A stretch of 64,000 nucleotides of DNA from Pseudomonas parafulva NBRC 16636 = DSM 17004. GTDB taxonomy: Bacteria; Pseudomonadota; Gammaproteobacteria; Pseudomonadales; Pseudomonadaceae. Below the pieces are notes generated by a model. That model had not been told where the DNA came from. It did not search any database and saw only the letters and a list, made by a program, of their open reading frames with translations. The stretch is taken from contig NZ_BBIU01000003.1 in the NCBI RefSeq assembly GCF_000730645.1, positions 1 through 64,000 of the forward strand. Direction: 5' to 3'. Each line of letters begins with the position of its first letter. Position 1 is the stretch's first letter. A program made the position numbers and the translations under genes. Shown one piece after another: positions 9,431-18,599 of the stretch.

Positions 9431-9748
9431 ATGCCCCGTAACTATCTGATTGGCGCTGCCTTGATGCTGAGCCTGGCCGGCACTGCACAGGCCAGCAGCT
9501 TCATCGTGACCACCGACAGTGTGGTCGGCGCGGTAGCGGCCTCCACCGATGCCACCTCCGACGCCACCTCGTCGCTGCGCGACGACAAAGTGGTGCAAGC
9601 GGCGCGTGACGACGCCGCCAGCTTCGTCGCCAGCCAAGGTGATATTCGTGGCGCCAAGCTGGAAAGCGCGTTGCTGCACATCCGCTCACAAATGCCAGCC
9701 CTGCAAGCCAGTGACGCACAACTGGCCCAGGCTATCCTCGCGCTCTGA
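9431..9748 (+). CDS. DUF2388 exported protein, copy 1
   Basis: A 105-residue protein with a Sec signal peptide (residues 1-21, cleavage near AQA-SS). The mature domain carries the family core DDAASFVASQGDIRGAKLE followed by a C-terminal LAQAILAL. Two further paralogues with the same core follow on the same strand. DUF2388 has no assigned function; the signal peptide implies a periplasmic or secreted product. It is the first gene of a likely four-gene operon ending in a DUF4105 protein. Confidence 0.88.
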   Translation: MPRNYLIGAALMLSLAGTAQASSFIVTTDSVVGAVAASTDATSDATSSLRDDKVVQAARDDAASFVASQGDIRGAKLESALLHIRSQMPALQASDAQLAQAILAL

Positions 9749-9773
9749 GCAAGCCCCGGCGCCTCGTTCAACC

Positions 9774-10067
9774 ATGCGCTATTTGTTGCTGCCGTTGTTG
9801 TGGCTCGCCAGTATCGCGGCAGCCCACGCCATGGATACCACCACCCAGGGGTTGGTGATTTCTGGCTATGTCACCAGCCAGGTCACCAGCGCGCCGTTCG
9901 ACCGCAAACTGGTGCTAGAGGCGCGCGATGACGCTGCAGCCTTCGTGGCCAGTGGAGGGCAGCTGCGGGGTGCATGGCTGGAAGCCGCGTTGGCATCATT
10001 AAGGCGCGATTGTACGTGCCGTGGCGCCAGTGACCTGGAACTGGCGCAGGCTATCCTCGTCCAATAA
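9774..10067 (+). CDS. DUF2388 exported protein, copy 2
   Basis: A 97-residue paralogue with a signal peptide (MRYLLLPLLWLASIAAAHA). The core is DDAAAFVASGGQLRGAWLE, and the C-terminus LAQAILVQ matches its neighbours. It starts at the ATG at 9774, 25 bp after copy 1; a longer frame from 9549 is a shadow. It is the most divergent copy and is unusual in having two cysteines (DCTC) in the segment before the terminal helix. Function unknown. Confidence 0.85.
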   Translation: MRYLLLPLLWLASIAAAHAMDTTTQGLVISGYVTSQVTSAPFDRKLVLEARDDAAAFVASGGQLRGAWLEAALASLRRDCTCRGASDLELAQAILVQ

Positions 10068-10102
10068 CTACCCCTCACTCCCTGTATTTTCGGAGATGCT
10101 CC

Positions 10103-10423
10103 ATGCGCAAACCGCTGATTGCCGCGACCCTCGGCATGCTGTTGCTGGCCGACCTGGCTCAGGCACAGACCCTGGTGGCCACCAGCAACATCATCGTGCG
10201 TGCCTTTGGCCGCTCGATTGACTTCACGTCTGACACCACCACCTCCATCCGCGACTCGAAAGTGGTGCGTGAAGCCCATGACGACGCCGCCAGCTTTGTC
10301 GCCAGCAACGGCGACATCCGCGGGGCCCAGCTTGAAGCCGCCTTCGACACCTTGCGCGAACGCGTGCCGCAGGCACGTGACGCCAGCGACCAGGTGCTGG
10401 CCGAAGCCATTCTCGCGCTGTGA
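10103..10423 (+). CDS. DUF2388 exported protein, copy 3
   Basis: A 106-residue paralogue with a signal peptide (MRKPLIAATLGMLLLADLAQA). The core DDAASFVASNGDIRGAQLE and C-terminal LAEAILAL align with copy 1. A GGAG-type ribosome site precedes the ATG. Its stop overlaps the GTG start of the next gene by four bases (GTGA at 10420-10423), so it and the DUF4105 protein are probably made together. Function unknown. Confidence 0.88.
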   Translation: MRKPLIAATLGMLLLADLAQAQTLVATSNIIVRAFGRSIDFTSDTTTSIRDSKVVREAHDDAASFVASNGDIRGAQLEAAFDTLRERVPQARDASDQVLAEAILAL

Positions 10424-12375
10424 ACAACGTGCGTGCCTGGTTGCTCGGCTGCGCCCTGACGCTGACCGGCACGCCCGCACTGGCAGACCTGCAGCTCCAA
10501 CTGCAGGTGGCCGGCCTCGACGCGCAACAGGTAGAGGCCAGCCAGAGGCTGCTCGACGAGGCCATGGCCAAACTGCCACCTCTGTTCAAGCAGCGGCTTG
10601 ACCGCACTGTTCAGGTCGGCTGGAGCGACCACATGCCGGCCAACGCCTATGGCCAGGCCTCCCTGGTGTCCACCCTCGAACTCAACCGGCGCCTGCTACC
10701 CAGCCTTGCCGACGGCAGCGCGGCAACTGAGCCTACGCAGCGCCCTCATGGCACTGTGCGCGCAGAGCTGCTGGCAACTGTGCTGCATGAACTCACCCAT
10801 ATCTACGACCGCGCCCGGCTGTGGCCCAGCCAGGAGCAGTCGCTGATCGCGCGCTGCAAGCGCCAGCAAGGCACGCTGGGCAAAGTGGGCCTGCCCGGCC
10901 AGTGCCGTGGCCAGGCCGAGCGCCGCTTCACCCTCAGCGACGACCCACGCCTGCTCGACCTGGCCGGCTGGCAGCAATACGTAGGCCGGCGCGGCGAGCG
11001 TGAGCAGCACAATGGCCAGTTCGTGCGCAGCCCCGACAGTTACGAACTGAGCACCCCGAAGGAATACATCGCGGTCAACATGGAGTACTTCCTCCTCGAC
11101 CCGAGCTATGGCTGCCGCCGCCCGGCGCTCAACCAGTACCTGCGCGAGCATTTCGGCTGGGCGCCCCCTCAGGACACCTGCGCCAAAACCCTGCCGTTCA
11201 TCAACGCCGGCAGCGACTTCGCCCGCCAGCCACTGGGTGAAGTGGACCCCGAGCGTGTGTACGAAGTGGACTTCCTGCTGGCCGAAGCCAATCAGAACCT
11301 GGTCAGCCGCTGGGGGCACAGCATGTTGCGCCTGGTCATCTGCAAGCCAGGCCGCCCACGGGGCCCGGACTGCCGGCTGGACCTGGACCAGAGCCTGGTG
11401 CTCTCGTACCGCGCATTCGTCAATGACGTGCAGTTGTCCAGCTGGGATGGCCTGGTGGGGGTGTATCCGTCACGGCTGTTCGTATTGCCCCTGGGCCAGG
11501 TGATCGACGAGTACACCAAGACCGAACTTCGCAGCCTGGCTTCCGTACCGCTCAAGCTCAACCGGGAAGAAATCGAAAACCTGGTGCGCCAGGCGGCGGA
11601 AATGCACTGGAGCTACGACGGCAATTACTGGTTCCTGTCGAACAACTGCGCGGTGGAGTCGTTGAAGCTGTTACGCAGCGGCACTGCCAACCCCAAGCTC
11701 AACGACCTCGACAGCATCATGCCGAACGGCCTGCTGGCCGTGCTCAGCGGCCGCGGCCTGGCAGATACCCATGTGCTCGACAACCCCCGCGAAGCGCTCC
11801 GGCTGGGTTACCGCTTCGATTCTTACCGGGACCGCTACCAGGCGATGTTCGAGGTGCTGAAGAAGCAGTTGCCGGTCGAACAGAAAGCAGTGGAAGACTG
11901 GCTGGCGCTGGATGCCGAGCAACGCCGCAGCTGGTTCGCCAAGGCTGACCTGCGCACCAGCGCCGCGTTGCTGCTGCTGGAACAGGCTGGCCTGCGGCGG
12001 CAATTGCTGCTGGCCCAGGATGAAGTCAAGCAACGCTACCTCAATGCCGCGGCGCTCAAGGACGGTAGCATCGACAAGGCTGACGCCACCCTCAAGCAGA
12101 TGCTCGCCAACAGTGGTTTCCTGAGCCGGCCGGCCGAACTGCTGGATTCAACCGGCTACGGGCTGCCTCAACCTGAAGAGCGCAAGCACCTGGAAACAGT
12201 CAGCCGCGAACGCCAGGCGCAGCTGCTGCGGCTGAGCACCAGCCTTGACCAGGAGGTGAGGGCGCTACTGGAGCCGTCGAGGGCCAAGCAGATTGCTGCA
12301 GTGGAAGCCAACGTTAAACAGATCGGCGAGCACCTGCGGGCGCTGCACAAGGCAGCGGGTGGCCTGCAGTTGTGA
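10420..12375 (+). CDS. exported DUF4105 protein with HExxH metalloprotease-like motif
   Basis: A 651-residue protein with a signal peptide (residues 1-22, ...TPALA). An HELTH zinc-protease-like motif lies at 123-127, inside a roughly 270-residue N-terminal part. The DUF4105 domain follows, with WGHSMLRL (His300) and LSNNCAVESL (Cys410). The His-first, Asn-Cys-later order resembles circularly permuted papain-like (LRAT/NlpC-type) folds; this is inference. The C-terminal ~170 residues are helical and charged. The start is GTG at 10420, coupled to the third DUF2388 gene. Plausible roles are envelope proteolysis or lipid/peptide hydrolysis. The substrate is unknown; the DUF2388 proteins are candidate partners. 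Confidence 0.85.
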   Translation: MNNVRAWLLGCALTLTGTPALADLQLQLQVAGLDAQQVEASQRLLDEAMAKLPPLFKQRLDRTVQVGWSDHMPANAYGQASLVSTLELNRRLLPSLADGSAATEPTQRPHGTVRAELLATVLHELTHIYDRARLWPSQEQSLIARCKRQQGTLGKVGLPGQCRGQAERRFTLSDDPRLLDLAGWQQYVGRRGEREQHNGQFVRSPDSYELSTPKEYIAVNMEYFLLDPSYGCRRPALNQYLREHFGWAPPQDTCAKTLPFINAGSDFARQPLGEVDPERVYEVDFLLAEANQNLVSRWGHSMLRLVICKPGRPRGPDCRLDLDQSLVLSYRAFVNDVQLSSWDGLVGVYPSRLFVLPLGQVIDEYTKTELRSLASVPLKLNREEIENLVRQAAEMHWSYDGNYWFLSNNCAVESLKLLRSGTANPKLNDLDSIMPNGLLAVLSGRGLADTHVLDNPREALRLGYRFDSYRDRYQAMFEVLKKQLPVEQKAVEDWLALDAEQRRSWFAKADLRTSAALLLLEQAGLRRQLLLAQDEVKQRYLNAAALKDGSIDKADATLKQMLANSGFLSRPAELLDSTGYGLPQPEERKHLETVSRERQAQLLRLSTSLDQEVRALLEPSRAKQIAAVEANVKQIGEHLRALHKAAGGLQL

Positions 12376-12394
12376 TTGTGCTGGCCACACAACC

Positions 12395-12796
12395 CTATAA
12401 CTTTTCGCCAAACTCCGCAGGCAAATGCTCATCCAGGTGCAACCAGGGCACCCGGCTACCCACCCAGATATGCCGATTGGCCCGCACCTGTTCCGGCTGG
12501 TCCAGCGTCGCGACCGTTACATCCACCGTGTCAGGGCTGTGCGAAGTCACCAGCGCCAGATGAGCGCCGCAGCGCCCGCAAAAATAGCGGCTGCAACTGG
12601 CCGGTGCCACATAGCAGCTCGGCTCCCCCAGCAGCCAGCTGAAGCCTGAGCGGGGCAGCGTGACCCAGGTCACCACCAGCCCGCCACTGACCCGTCGGCA
12701 AATGGAGCAATGGCAGTGGGCGACATCTGACAAATCGCCCTCCAGCCGGTAGCGCAAGGCGCCGCAATGGCAGCCCCCTTCCGTCATATCACCCAT
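12395..12796 (-). CDS. GFA-family (CENP-V/GFA) zinc-binding protein
   Basis: A 133-residue protein of the glutathione-dependent formaldehyde-activating (GFA) fold. Zinc ligands are visible as GGCHCGALRY near the N-terminus, AHCHCSICRR near residue 30 and FCGRCGAHL near residue 73. The ATG at 12796 has GGAGG upstream; an upstream in-frame start at 12850 adds 18 unrelated residues. Despite the family name many members have no proven formaldehyde activity, so substrate and role are unknown. It converges on the DUF4105 gene with a 19-bp gap. Confidence 0.88.
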   Translation of the reverse strand: MGDMTEGGCHCGALRYRLEGDLSDVAHCHCSICRRVSGGLVVTWVTLPRSGFSWLLGEPSCYVAPASCSRYFCGRCGAHLALVTSHSPDTVDVTVATLDQPEQVRANRHIWVGSRVPWLHLDEHLPAEFGEKL

Positions 12797-13056
12797 GCAT
12801 AACCTCCTGTCGACTTTGTTGCAGCGAAAGCTGGCTGAAAGCTTGCCCACCTAGGATAGCCCCCATTGCCGGCACAGACCGGTCAGCCAGGGCACGGAAT
12901 ACCGCGCCCGGCGCAATCCAACAACAACAATGGTGACCCCGATGCCTTTCCGTGCCCGACTCGTCGTAGCCCACATCCTGCAGCTCCATGCACAGCGCCC
13001 GACGCGCTGACCCGCCCGAATCGCCCTAACTTTCGCGCCTCGCCTGGAGTACTGCC

Positions 13057-14364
13057 ATGCTGACTTTCCTTGGCTTTGCCATGGTCATCACCTTCATGTA
13101 CCTGATCATGACCAAGCGCCTCTCGGCCTTGATCGCACTGATTCTGGTACCCATCCTGTTCGCCATGTTCGGCGGTTTTGCCAGCAAGATCGGCCCCATG
13201 ATGCTGGAAGGCATCAGCAAACTCGCGCCCACCGGCGTGATGCTGATGTTCGCCATTTTGTATTTCGCCCTGATGATCGACTCCGGCCTGTTCGACCCGG
13301 CCGTGCGCAAGATCCTCAAACTGGTCAAGGGCGACCCGCTGAAAGTGTCGGTGGGTACCGCCGTGCTGGCCCTGGTGGTTTCGCTGGACGGTGACGGCGC
13401 TACCACCTACATGATCTGCTGCGCGGCCATGCTGCCCATGTACAGCCGCCTGGGCATGAGCCCGCGGATCATGGCCGGCCTGACCATCCTGGCCGGCGGC
13501 GTAATGAACATGACCCCATGGGGCGGGCCGACTGCGCGTGCAGCCAGTGCGCTTCACGTCGACCCTTCGGACATCTTCGTCCCGATGATCCCCGCCATGT
13601 TGTTTGGTGTGGTGGCCATCCTGGGTATCGCCTACCTCTACGGCAAACGCGAGCGGGCTCGCCTGGGCGAGCTGCACCTGCCCACTGACGATATCGACCA
13701 CAGCGAAATCAGCGTGTCGCAGTACCCGGAGGCCCGGCGCCCCAAGCTGCTGTACTTCAACGGCGCCCTGACCGCCGCCCTGATGGTGGCACTGATTGCC
13801 GGTGTACTGCCGTTGCCCGTGCTGTTCATGATCGCCTTCAGCATCGCCATGATCGTCAACTACCCGTGCCTGCAGCAGCAGAAGGACCGCATCGCCGCCC
13901 ACGCCGGCAGCGTACTGGCCGTGACCGGGCTGATCTTCGCAGCCGGCATTTTCACCGGCATCCTGTCGGGCACCGGCATGGTCGATGCCATGTCCAAGAG
14001 CCTGCTGGCGGTCATCCCCGAAGCGCTTGGCCCCTACCTTGCGGTCATCACAGCCATCGTCAGCATGCCGTTCACCTTCTTCATGTCCAACGATGCGTTC
14101 TACTACGGCGTGCTGCCCGTGCTGGCCGAAGCCGCCAGCCATTACGGCATCACCCCGGTCGAAATGGCCCGGGCGTCAATCGTCGGCCAGCCCGTGCACC
14201 TGCTCAGCCCACTGGTACCCTCCACCTACCTGCTGGTAGCCCTGGCCGGCATCGAGTTCGGCGACCATCAGCGCTTTACGCTCAAGTGGGCGGTGCTGGT
14301 ATGCCTGTGCATAATGTTTGCCGCGCTCTTGATGGGCATCTTTCCGCTGTTCAGTAGTCTTTAA
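13057..14364 (+). CDS. CitMHS-family citrate transporter
   Basis: A 435-residue inner-membrane protein with about 12 hydrophobic segments, matching the CitMHS (citrate-metal:proton symporter) family. Family-typical segments include FALMIDSGLFDPAVRKILK, VSLDGDGATTYMICCAAMLPMYSRLGMSP and the C-terminal GQPVHLLSPLVPSTYLLVALAGIEFGDHQRF. Members take up citrate, often complexed with Mg2+ or Ca2+, driven by protons. The ATG at 13057 begins directly with the first membrane segment. No regulator is adjacent. A small hairpin (14384-14407) separates it from the TerC gene. Confidence 0.9.
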   Translation: MLTFLGFAMVITFMYLIMTKRLSALIALILVPILFAMFGGFASKIGPMMLEGISKLAPTGVMLMFAILYFALMIDSGLFDPAVRKILKLVKGDPLKVSVGTAVLALVVSLDGDGATTYMICCAAMLPMYSRLGMSPRIMAGLTILAGGVMNMTPWGGPTARAASALHVDPSDIFVPMIPAMLFGVVAILGIAYLYGKRERARLGELHLPTDDIDHSEISVSQYPEARRPKLLYFNGALTAALMVALIAGVLPLPVLFMIAFSIAMIVNYPCLQQQKDRIAAHAGSVLAVTGLIFAAGIFTGILSGTGMVDAMSKSLLAVIPEALGPYLAVITAIVSMPFTFFMSNDAFYYGVLPVLAEAASHYGITPVEMARASIVGQPVHLLSPLVPSTYLLVALAGIEFGDHQRFTLKWAVLVCLCIMFAALLMGIFPLFSSL

Positions 14365-14383
14365 TACACTCGCATTCTCCCTT

Positions 14384-14407
14384 GCCGCACGCCTGCGTGC
14401 GGCCTTT
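14384..14407 (+). terminator. weak terminator-like hairpin
   Basis: GCCGCACG and CGTGCGGC pair tightly, followed by CTTT, 20 bp after the CitMHS stop and just before the TerC ribosome site. The short T run makes it a weak or attenuating signal. Confidence 0.45.
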
Positions 14408-14426
14408 ACCGCTTGAAGGAAAACAC

Positions 14427-15197
14427 ATGGAATGGCTGACCAGCCCGGAAATCTGGGTTGCCTTTTTCACCCTGACCGCACTTGAAATCGTGCTGGGGAT
14501 CGACAACATCATCATGATCTCGATCCTGGTCAGCCGCATGCCCAAGCACATGCAGCCGCGCACGCGGATCTTCGGCCTGGCCCTGGCCATGGTCACCCGC
14601 ATCATGCTGCTGCTGTCGATCACCTGGGTGATGCGCCTCACCAACGACCTGTTCGTGGTGCTGGGCCAGGGCATTTCCGGGCGTGACCTGATCCTGTTCT
14701 TCGGTGGCCTGTTCCTGCTGTGGAAAAGCTCCCAGGAGATCTACCACGGCCTGGAAGGCGAAGATGAAAACGCCGAGGAGCCCAAGGGCTCGGGCGGCAA
14801 GTTCTTCTACACCATCATCCAGATCGCGATCATCGACATTGTCTTCTCACTGGACTCGGTCATCACCGCAGTGGGCATGGTTTCGCACGTACCGGTCATG
14901 ATCGCCGCCATCGTGGTCGCCGTACTGGTGATGATGGCCTGCGCCGGTGCCATCAGCGACTTCATCGACAAGCACCCTTCGTTGAAGATGCTCGCCCTGT
15001 CGTTCCTGATCGTGGTGGGCACCGTGCTGATCGCCGAGGCATTCGACGTGCATGTACCCAAGGGCTATGTGTACTTCGCCATGGCGTTCTCGCTGGCGGT
15101 GGAAGCCATCAACATCCGCATGCGCACCGCCGTTGCCCGCAAAGCCGGCAAGGATCACGACCCGGTGAAACTGCGTAAGGACATCCCGGGTCAATAA
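14427..15197 (+). CDS. TerC-family integral membrane protein
   Basis: A 256-residue membrane protein of the TerC family. It has the two family motifs, ALEIVLGIDNIIMISILVSRMP near residue 15 and DIVFSLDSVITAVGM near residue 140, with acidic residues inside membrane helices. The ATG at 14427 follows GAAGGA. TerC-like proteins have been linked to tellurite resistance and, more recently, to manganese export and metalation of exported proteins; the role here is not shown. A strong terminator follows. Confidence 0.9.
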   Translation: MEWLTSPEIWVAFFTLTALEIVLGIDNIIMISILVSRMPKHMQPRTRIFGLALAMVTRIMLLLSITWVMRLTNDLFVVLGQGISGRDLILFFGGLFLLWKSSQEIYHGLEGEDENAEEPKGSGGKFFYTIIQIAIIDIVFSLDSVITAVGMVSHVPVMIAAIVVAVLVMMACAGAISDFIDKHPSLKMLALSFLIVVGTVLIAEAFDVHVPKGYVYFAMAFSLAVEAINIRMRTAVARKAGKDHDPVKLRKDIPGQ

Positions 15198-15218
15198 ATC
15201 CAGGAAGCTGCAAACGCT

Positions 15219-15248
15219 AAAGGGCCTTTCCAGGCCCTTTTCTTTTTT
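15219..15248 (+). terminator. intrinsic terminator after the TerC gene
   Basis: AAAGGGCCT and AGGCCCTTT form a perfect 9-bp stem with a TTCC loop, followed by a T-rich tract. Confidence 0.92.
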
Positions 15249-15411
15249 GGGCAGCCCGCCCCGTGGCATAAATGTTTCAAAATGATGACTGCCATGCGAA
15301 GCTGGCGATCGCTGCACAAAACAACTAAAGCTTTGAGTGGGCAACGGAAATTTCTTCGTGCCCGCGCTTCGTCTTCTGGCCCACTGGCCAGTGCAACAGG
15401 GGGTTCCCGCC

Positions 15412-17070
15412 ATGCTGACCCTGCTCAACCTGCTCTCGGCAGTCACACTCCTGGTGTGGGGCACGCACATCGTGCGTACCGGCATCCTTCGGGTGTTCGG
15501 TTCCGACTTGCGGCGCATCATCGGCCAGAACATGGACAAGCGCCCGCTGGCGTTCATTGCCGGCATTCTGGTGACGGCCATGGTGCAAAGCAGCAACGCC
15601 ACTGCCATGCTGGTGACCTCGTTCGTGGGCCAAGGCCTGATGGCCATGACCCCGGCACTGGCGATCATGCTCGGGGCGGACGTGGGCACGGCGCTGATGG
15701 CCCGGGTGCTCACCTTCGACCTGTCGTGGCTGTCGCCGCTGCTCATCTTCCTGGGCGTGATCTTTTTCCTGTCGCGCAAGCAGACCCGCGCCGGCCAGCT
15801 TGGCCGGGTGGGCATCGGCCTGGGCCTGATCATTCTTGCGCTGCAACTGATCGTGCAAGCCGCCGCGCCCATTACCCACGCCCAAGGGGTGAAGGTGCTG
15901 TTCGCCTCGCTCACCGGGGATATCCTGCTCGATGCCCTGGTAGGTGCCATGTTTGCCATGGTTTCCTACTCCAGCCTGGCGGCGGTGCTGCTCACCGCCA
16001 CCCTGGCCGGTGCCGAGGTGATCAGCCTGCCGGTGGCGATCGGCCTGGTGGTCGGGGCCAACATCGGCAGCGGCCTGCTGGCCTTTATCAGCACCAGCAT
16101 GCAGAACGCGGCCGGGCGCCGGGTAGCACTGGGCAGCCTGCTGTACAAACTCATTGGCCTGGTGCTGATCATCCCGGTGCTGCACCCGCTGGTAACGTGG
16201 ATGGACTCGCTGAGCTTCAGCCCCCAGGAGCTGGTCATCGGCTTCCACCTGCTCTACAACACCCTGCGCTGCTTGATCATGCTGCCTACCGTCAAGCCCA
16301 TGGGCCGGGTGTGCAACAGCTTGTTGCCAGAACGCGAAGCCAGCAATGGCCAGATACGCCCACGCCATCTCGACGCCTCGGCGCTGGAAACCCCTAGCCT
16401 GGCCTTGGCCAATGCCGCACGCGAAACCCTGCGCCTGGGCGATATCGTCGATAACCTGCTCGAAGCCATGCTGGGTGCACTGCGCGGTACCCAGGCGGCC
16501 TTGCCGCAACAGGTGCGGGCGTTGGGCGAAGATGCAGAAGCCCTGTACAGCGCCATCAAGCTGTACCTGGCGCAGATGGCCCGCGAAGACCTCAGCGAGC
16601 ATGACAACCGCCGCTGGGCCGAGATCATCGAGCTGGCGATCAACCTGAAACTGGCCTGCGACCTGGTCGAGCGCATGTTGCGCAAGGTGCAGCAGCAAAA
16701 GACCAGCCAGCGCCGCGCGTTCTCGCAAACAGGCCTGGAAGAGCTGACCGGCCTGCAGGAACAGCTGCTGGCCAACCTGCGCCTGGGCCTCTCGGTGTTC
16801 CTCAGCGCAGACCCCGAAAGCGCCCGCCTGCTGCTGCGGGAAAAGCGCCGTTTTCGCGCTCAGGAACGTCGCCTGGCTCACGCCCATGTCAGCCGCCTGC
16901 AACGCAAGGTGGTGCAAAGTATCGAAACCAGCTCACTGCACCTGGAACTGATTGCGGACATGAAGCGTTTGAACTCTTTGTTCTGTAGCAGTGCCTATGT
17001 GGTACTGGGCGGCTCGGACACGGGCGGGCTGATGCTCGACAGCGTGCCGGACGAAGCCCCTCTGCCATGA
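15412..17070 (+). CDS. Na+/phosphate cotransporter with PhoU-like domain
   Basis: A 552-residue protein of the Na/Pi cotransporter (NptA/YjbB-like) family. The N-terminal ~310 residues hold eight or nine membrane segments with two inverted motifs, VQSSNATAMLVTSFVGQG and MVSYSSLAAVLLTATLAG. The C-terminal ~220 residues form a PhoU-like helical bundle. The ATG at 15412 follows a G-rich ribosome site; a frame start at 15337 is unlikely. Related proteins import or export phosphate, and YjbB exports it. It lies 30 bp before the M16 peptidase gene, possibly in one transcript. Confidence 0.88.
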   Translation: MLTLLNLLSAVTLLVWGTHIVRTGILRVFGSDLRRIIGQNMDKRPLAFIAGILVTAMVQSSNATAMLVTSFVGQGLMAMTPALAIMLGADVGTALMARVLTFDLSWLSPLLIFLGVIFFLSRKQTRAGQLGRVGIGLGLIILALQLIVQAAAPITHAQGVKVLFASLTGDILLDALVGAMFAMVSYSSLAAVLLTATLAGAEVISLPVAIGLVVGANIGSGLLAFISTSMQNAAGRRVALGSLLYKLIGLVLIIPVLHPLVTWMDSLSFSPQELVIGFHLLYNTLRCLIMLPTVKPMGRVCNSLLPEREASNGQIRPRHLDASALETPSLALANAARETLRLGDIVDNLLEAMLGALRGTQAALPQQVRALGEDAEALYSAIKLYLAQMAREDLSEHDNRRWAEIIELAINLKLACDLVERMLRKVQQQKTSQRRAFSQTGLEELTGLQEQLLANLRLGLSVFLSADPESARLLLREKRRFRAQERRLAHAHVSRLQRKVVQSIETSSLHLELIADMKRLNSLFCSSAYVVLGGSDTGGLMLDSVPDEAPLP

Positions 17071-17100
17071 TTGTGCCGACCCGAGGACCCTAGCTCGCCC

Positions 17101-18507
17101 ATGCGTTGCCTGATGTTCATCTGCCTGCTGATCTGCAGCCTGCCTTCGTTTGCCCTGGACCGTTCGCGTGTAGAAGGTTATCTGTTGCCCAACGGCCTGC
17201 AGGTCATTCTGAAAGACGGCTACGAACGGGATCATGTGTCGATCCGCCTGGTGGTGGGCGTAGGCCTGGACGACTTCGGCTGCGAGCAGAAAGAACTGCC
17301 GCACCTGCTTGAGCACCTGCTGTTCAGCGGTGTCGACGAAGCAGGCGAGGGTGGCCTGGAGCGGCGCCTGCAGGCGCTGGGTGGTGAGTGGAATGCCTAT
17401 ACCAGCAATGCCGACACTACCTTCGTGATCGAAGCCCCGGCGCGCAACCAGCGCAAGGTGCTGGACCTGTTGCTGGCGATCCTGCAAGACACGCACATCG
17501 ATGCCAAGGCACTGGCTACCGCCAAACGCATCATCGAGCGCGAAGACGGTGGCCACTACGGTCATCTGCAGCGCTGGCTGGACCGCCAGGACATCGGCCA
17601 CCCTGCCAGCCAGCAACTGGCCACCGAACTGGGCCTGAAGTGCCCGGAGCGTTCCAACCTGGATGACATGACCCTGGAACAGGTGCAAGGGCTGCGCGAG
17701 CGCTGGTACGCAGCCAACAACATGACGTTGATCATGGTAGGTGGCCTTGATCGCTTGCTGCCTGCCTACCTGGAGCGCACCTTCGGTGAACTGCCGGCTA
17801 CCGAGCCCGAAGAACGCCGCGACCTGGAAACCATCAGCCACAAGGCAGACCAGCGCCGTGACCTGATGCACGGCTGGCTGGGTGATAGCGCCAAACTCCA
17901 CTGGCTGTTCATCGAGCCGGTGCTGGACAACGATCACCAAGCCACCCTCGACCTGCTGTCGCGCTACCTGGACTGGGCGTTGTACGACCAACTGCGTTTG
18001 CGCAACGGCCTGTCCTACGGCCCCTCGGTACAACGTGAAAGCTATGGCGACACCGGGCTGATCAGCCTCAATGCAGACCTTGAGCGTGACGACATCGGCC
18101 GTGCCGTTGATGTGATGCAGTCGCTGTTCGAGCGCCTGCGCAAGGACGGCCTGGACGCAGACACCTTCGCCCGCATCAAGCAGGCCAGCATCGCCAGGGA
18201 AAGCTGGAGTACCCAGGGCAACAGCGCGCTGGCCGATTATTACTGGGGAGCGCTGAACGACTACACCGATGGCCGCTTCGCCAGCCCCACCCGCCAGTTG
18301 CGCCATGTCACGCTCGAGCAAGCCAACCAGGCCCTCAGGCAGCTGCTCAAGGGCGACGGGTATATCCGCATCGAAAAACCGCTGCTCGGCTACGACGAGC
18401 TGTATGGCCTGGTGTTTCTGGTGCTCGGGTTGATACTGGCGGCTGGCCTGCTGCGCTGGCGCCGGCAGGCGCCCCACAAGCCCAGTGGTGCTACACGGCA
18501 GCGGTGA
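17101..18507 (+). CDS. M16-family zinc peptidase (pitrilysin-like), membrane-anchored
   Basis: A 468-residue protein with a signal peptide (MRCLMFICLLICSLPSFA). It carries the inverted zinc motif HLLEH (His68, Glu71, His72) of M16 peptidases, an N-terminal M16 domain and a C-terminal inactive-type M16 domain. A C-terminal transmembrane helix (about residues 440-460) precedes a basic tail, so it is probably anchored with its catalytic part in the periplasm. The ATG at 17101 follows pntless sequence in the Na/Pi gene's wake by 30 bp; a start at 17071 would add 10 residues. Typical M16 substrates are small peptides; the substrate here is unknown. Confidence 0.87.
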   Translation: MRCLMFICLLICSLPSFALDRSRVEGYLLPNGLQVILKDGYERDHVSIRLVVGVGLDDFGCEQKELPHLLEHLLFSGVDEAGEGGLERRLQALGGEWNAYTSNADTTFVIEAPARNQRKVLDLLLAILQDTHIDAKALATAKRIIEREDGGHYGHLQRWLDRQDIGHPASQQLATELGLKCPERSNLDDMTLEQVQGLRERWYAANNMTLIMVGGLDRLLPAYLERTFGELPATEPEERRDLETISHKADQRRDLMHGWLGDSAKLHWLFIEPVLDNDHQATLDLLSRYLDWALYDQLRLRNGLSYGPSVQRESYGDTGLISLNADLERDDIGRAVDVMQSLFERLRKDGLDADTFARIKQASIARESWSTQGNSALADYYWGALNDYTDGRFASPTRQLRHVTLEQANQALRQLLKGDGYIRIEKPLLGYDELYGLVFLVLGLILAAGLLRWRRQAPHKPSGATRQR

Positions 18508-18599
18508 ATCGGCGGTATTCTTTGGCCAGTATCGGGCTTGCGGTCGCTTGCGCGTCATGGGCCTGGTGCAGCCACTTCACTCTTGCGTCGTAGCCCTCA

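Noticed and set aside
12883..14142. 419-codon minus-strand frame opposite the CitMHS gene
   Set aside because: Low-complexity His/Gly/Gln-rich shadow of a membrane-protein gene.
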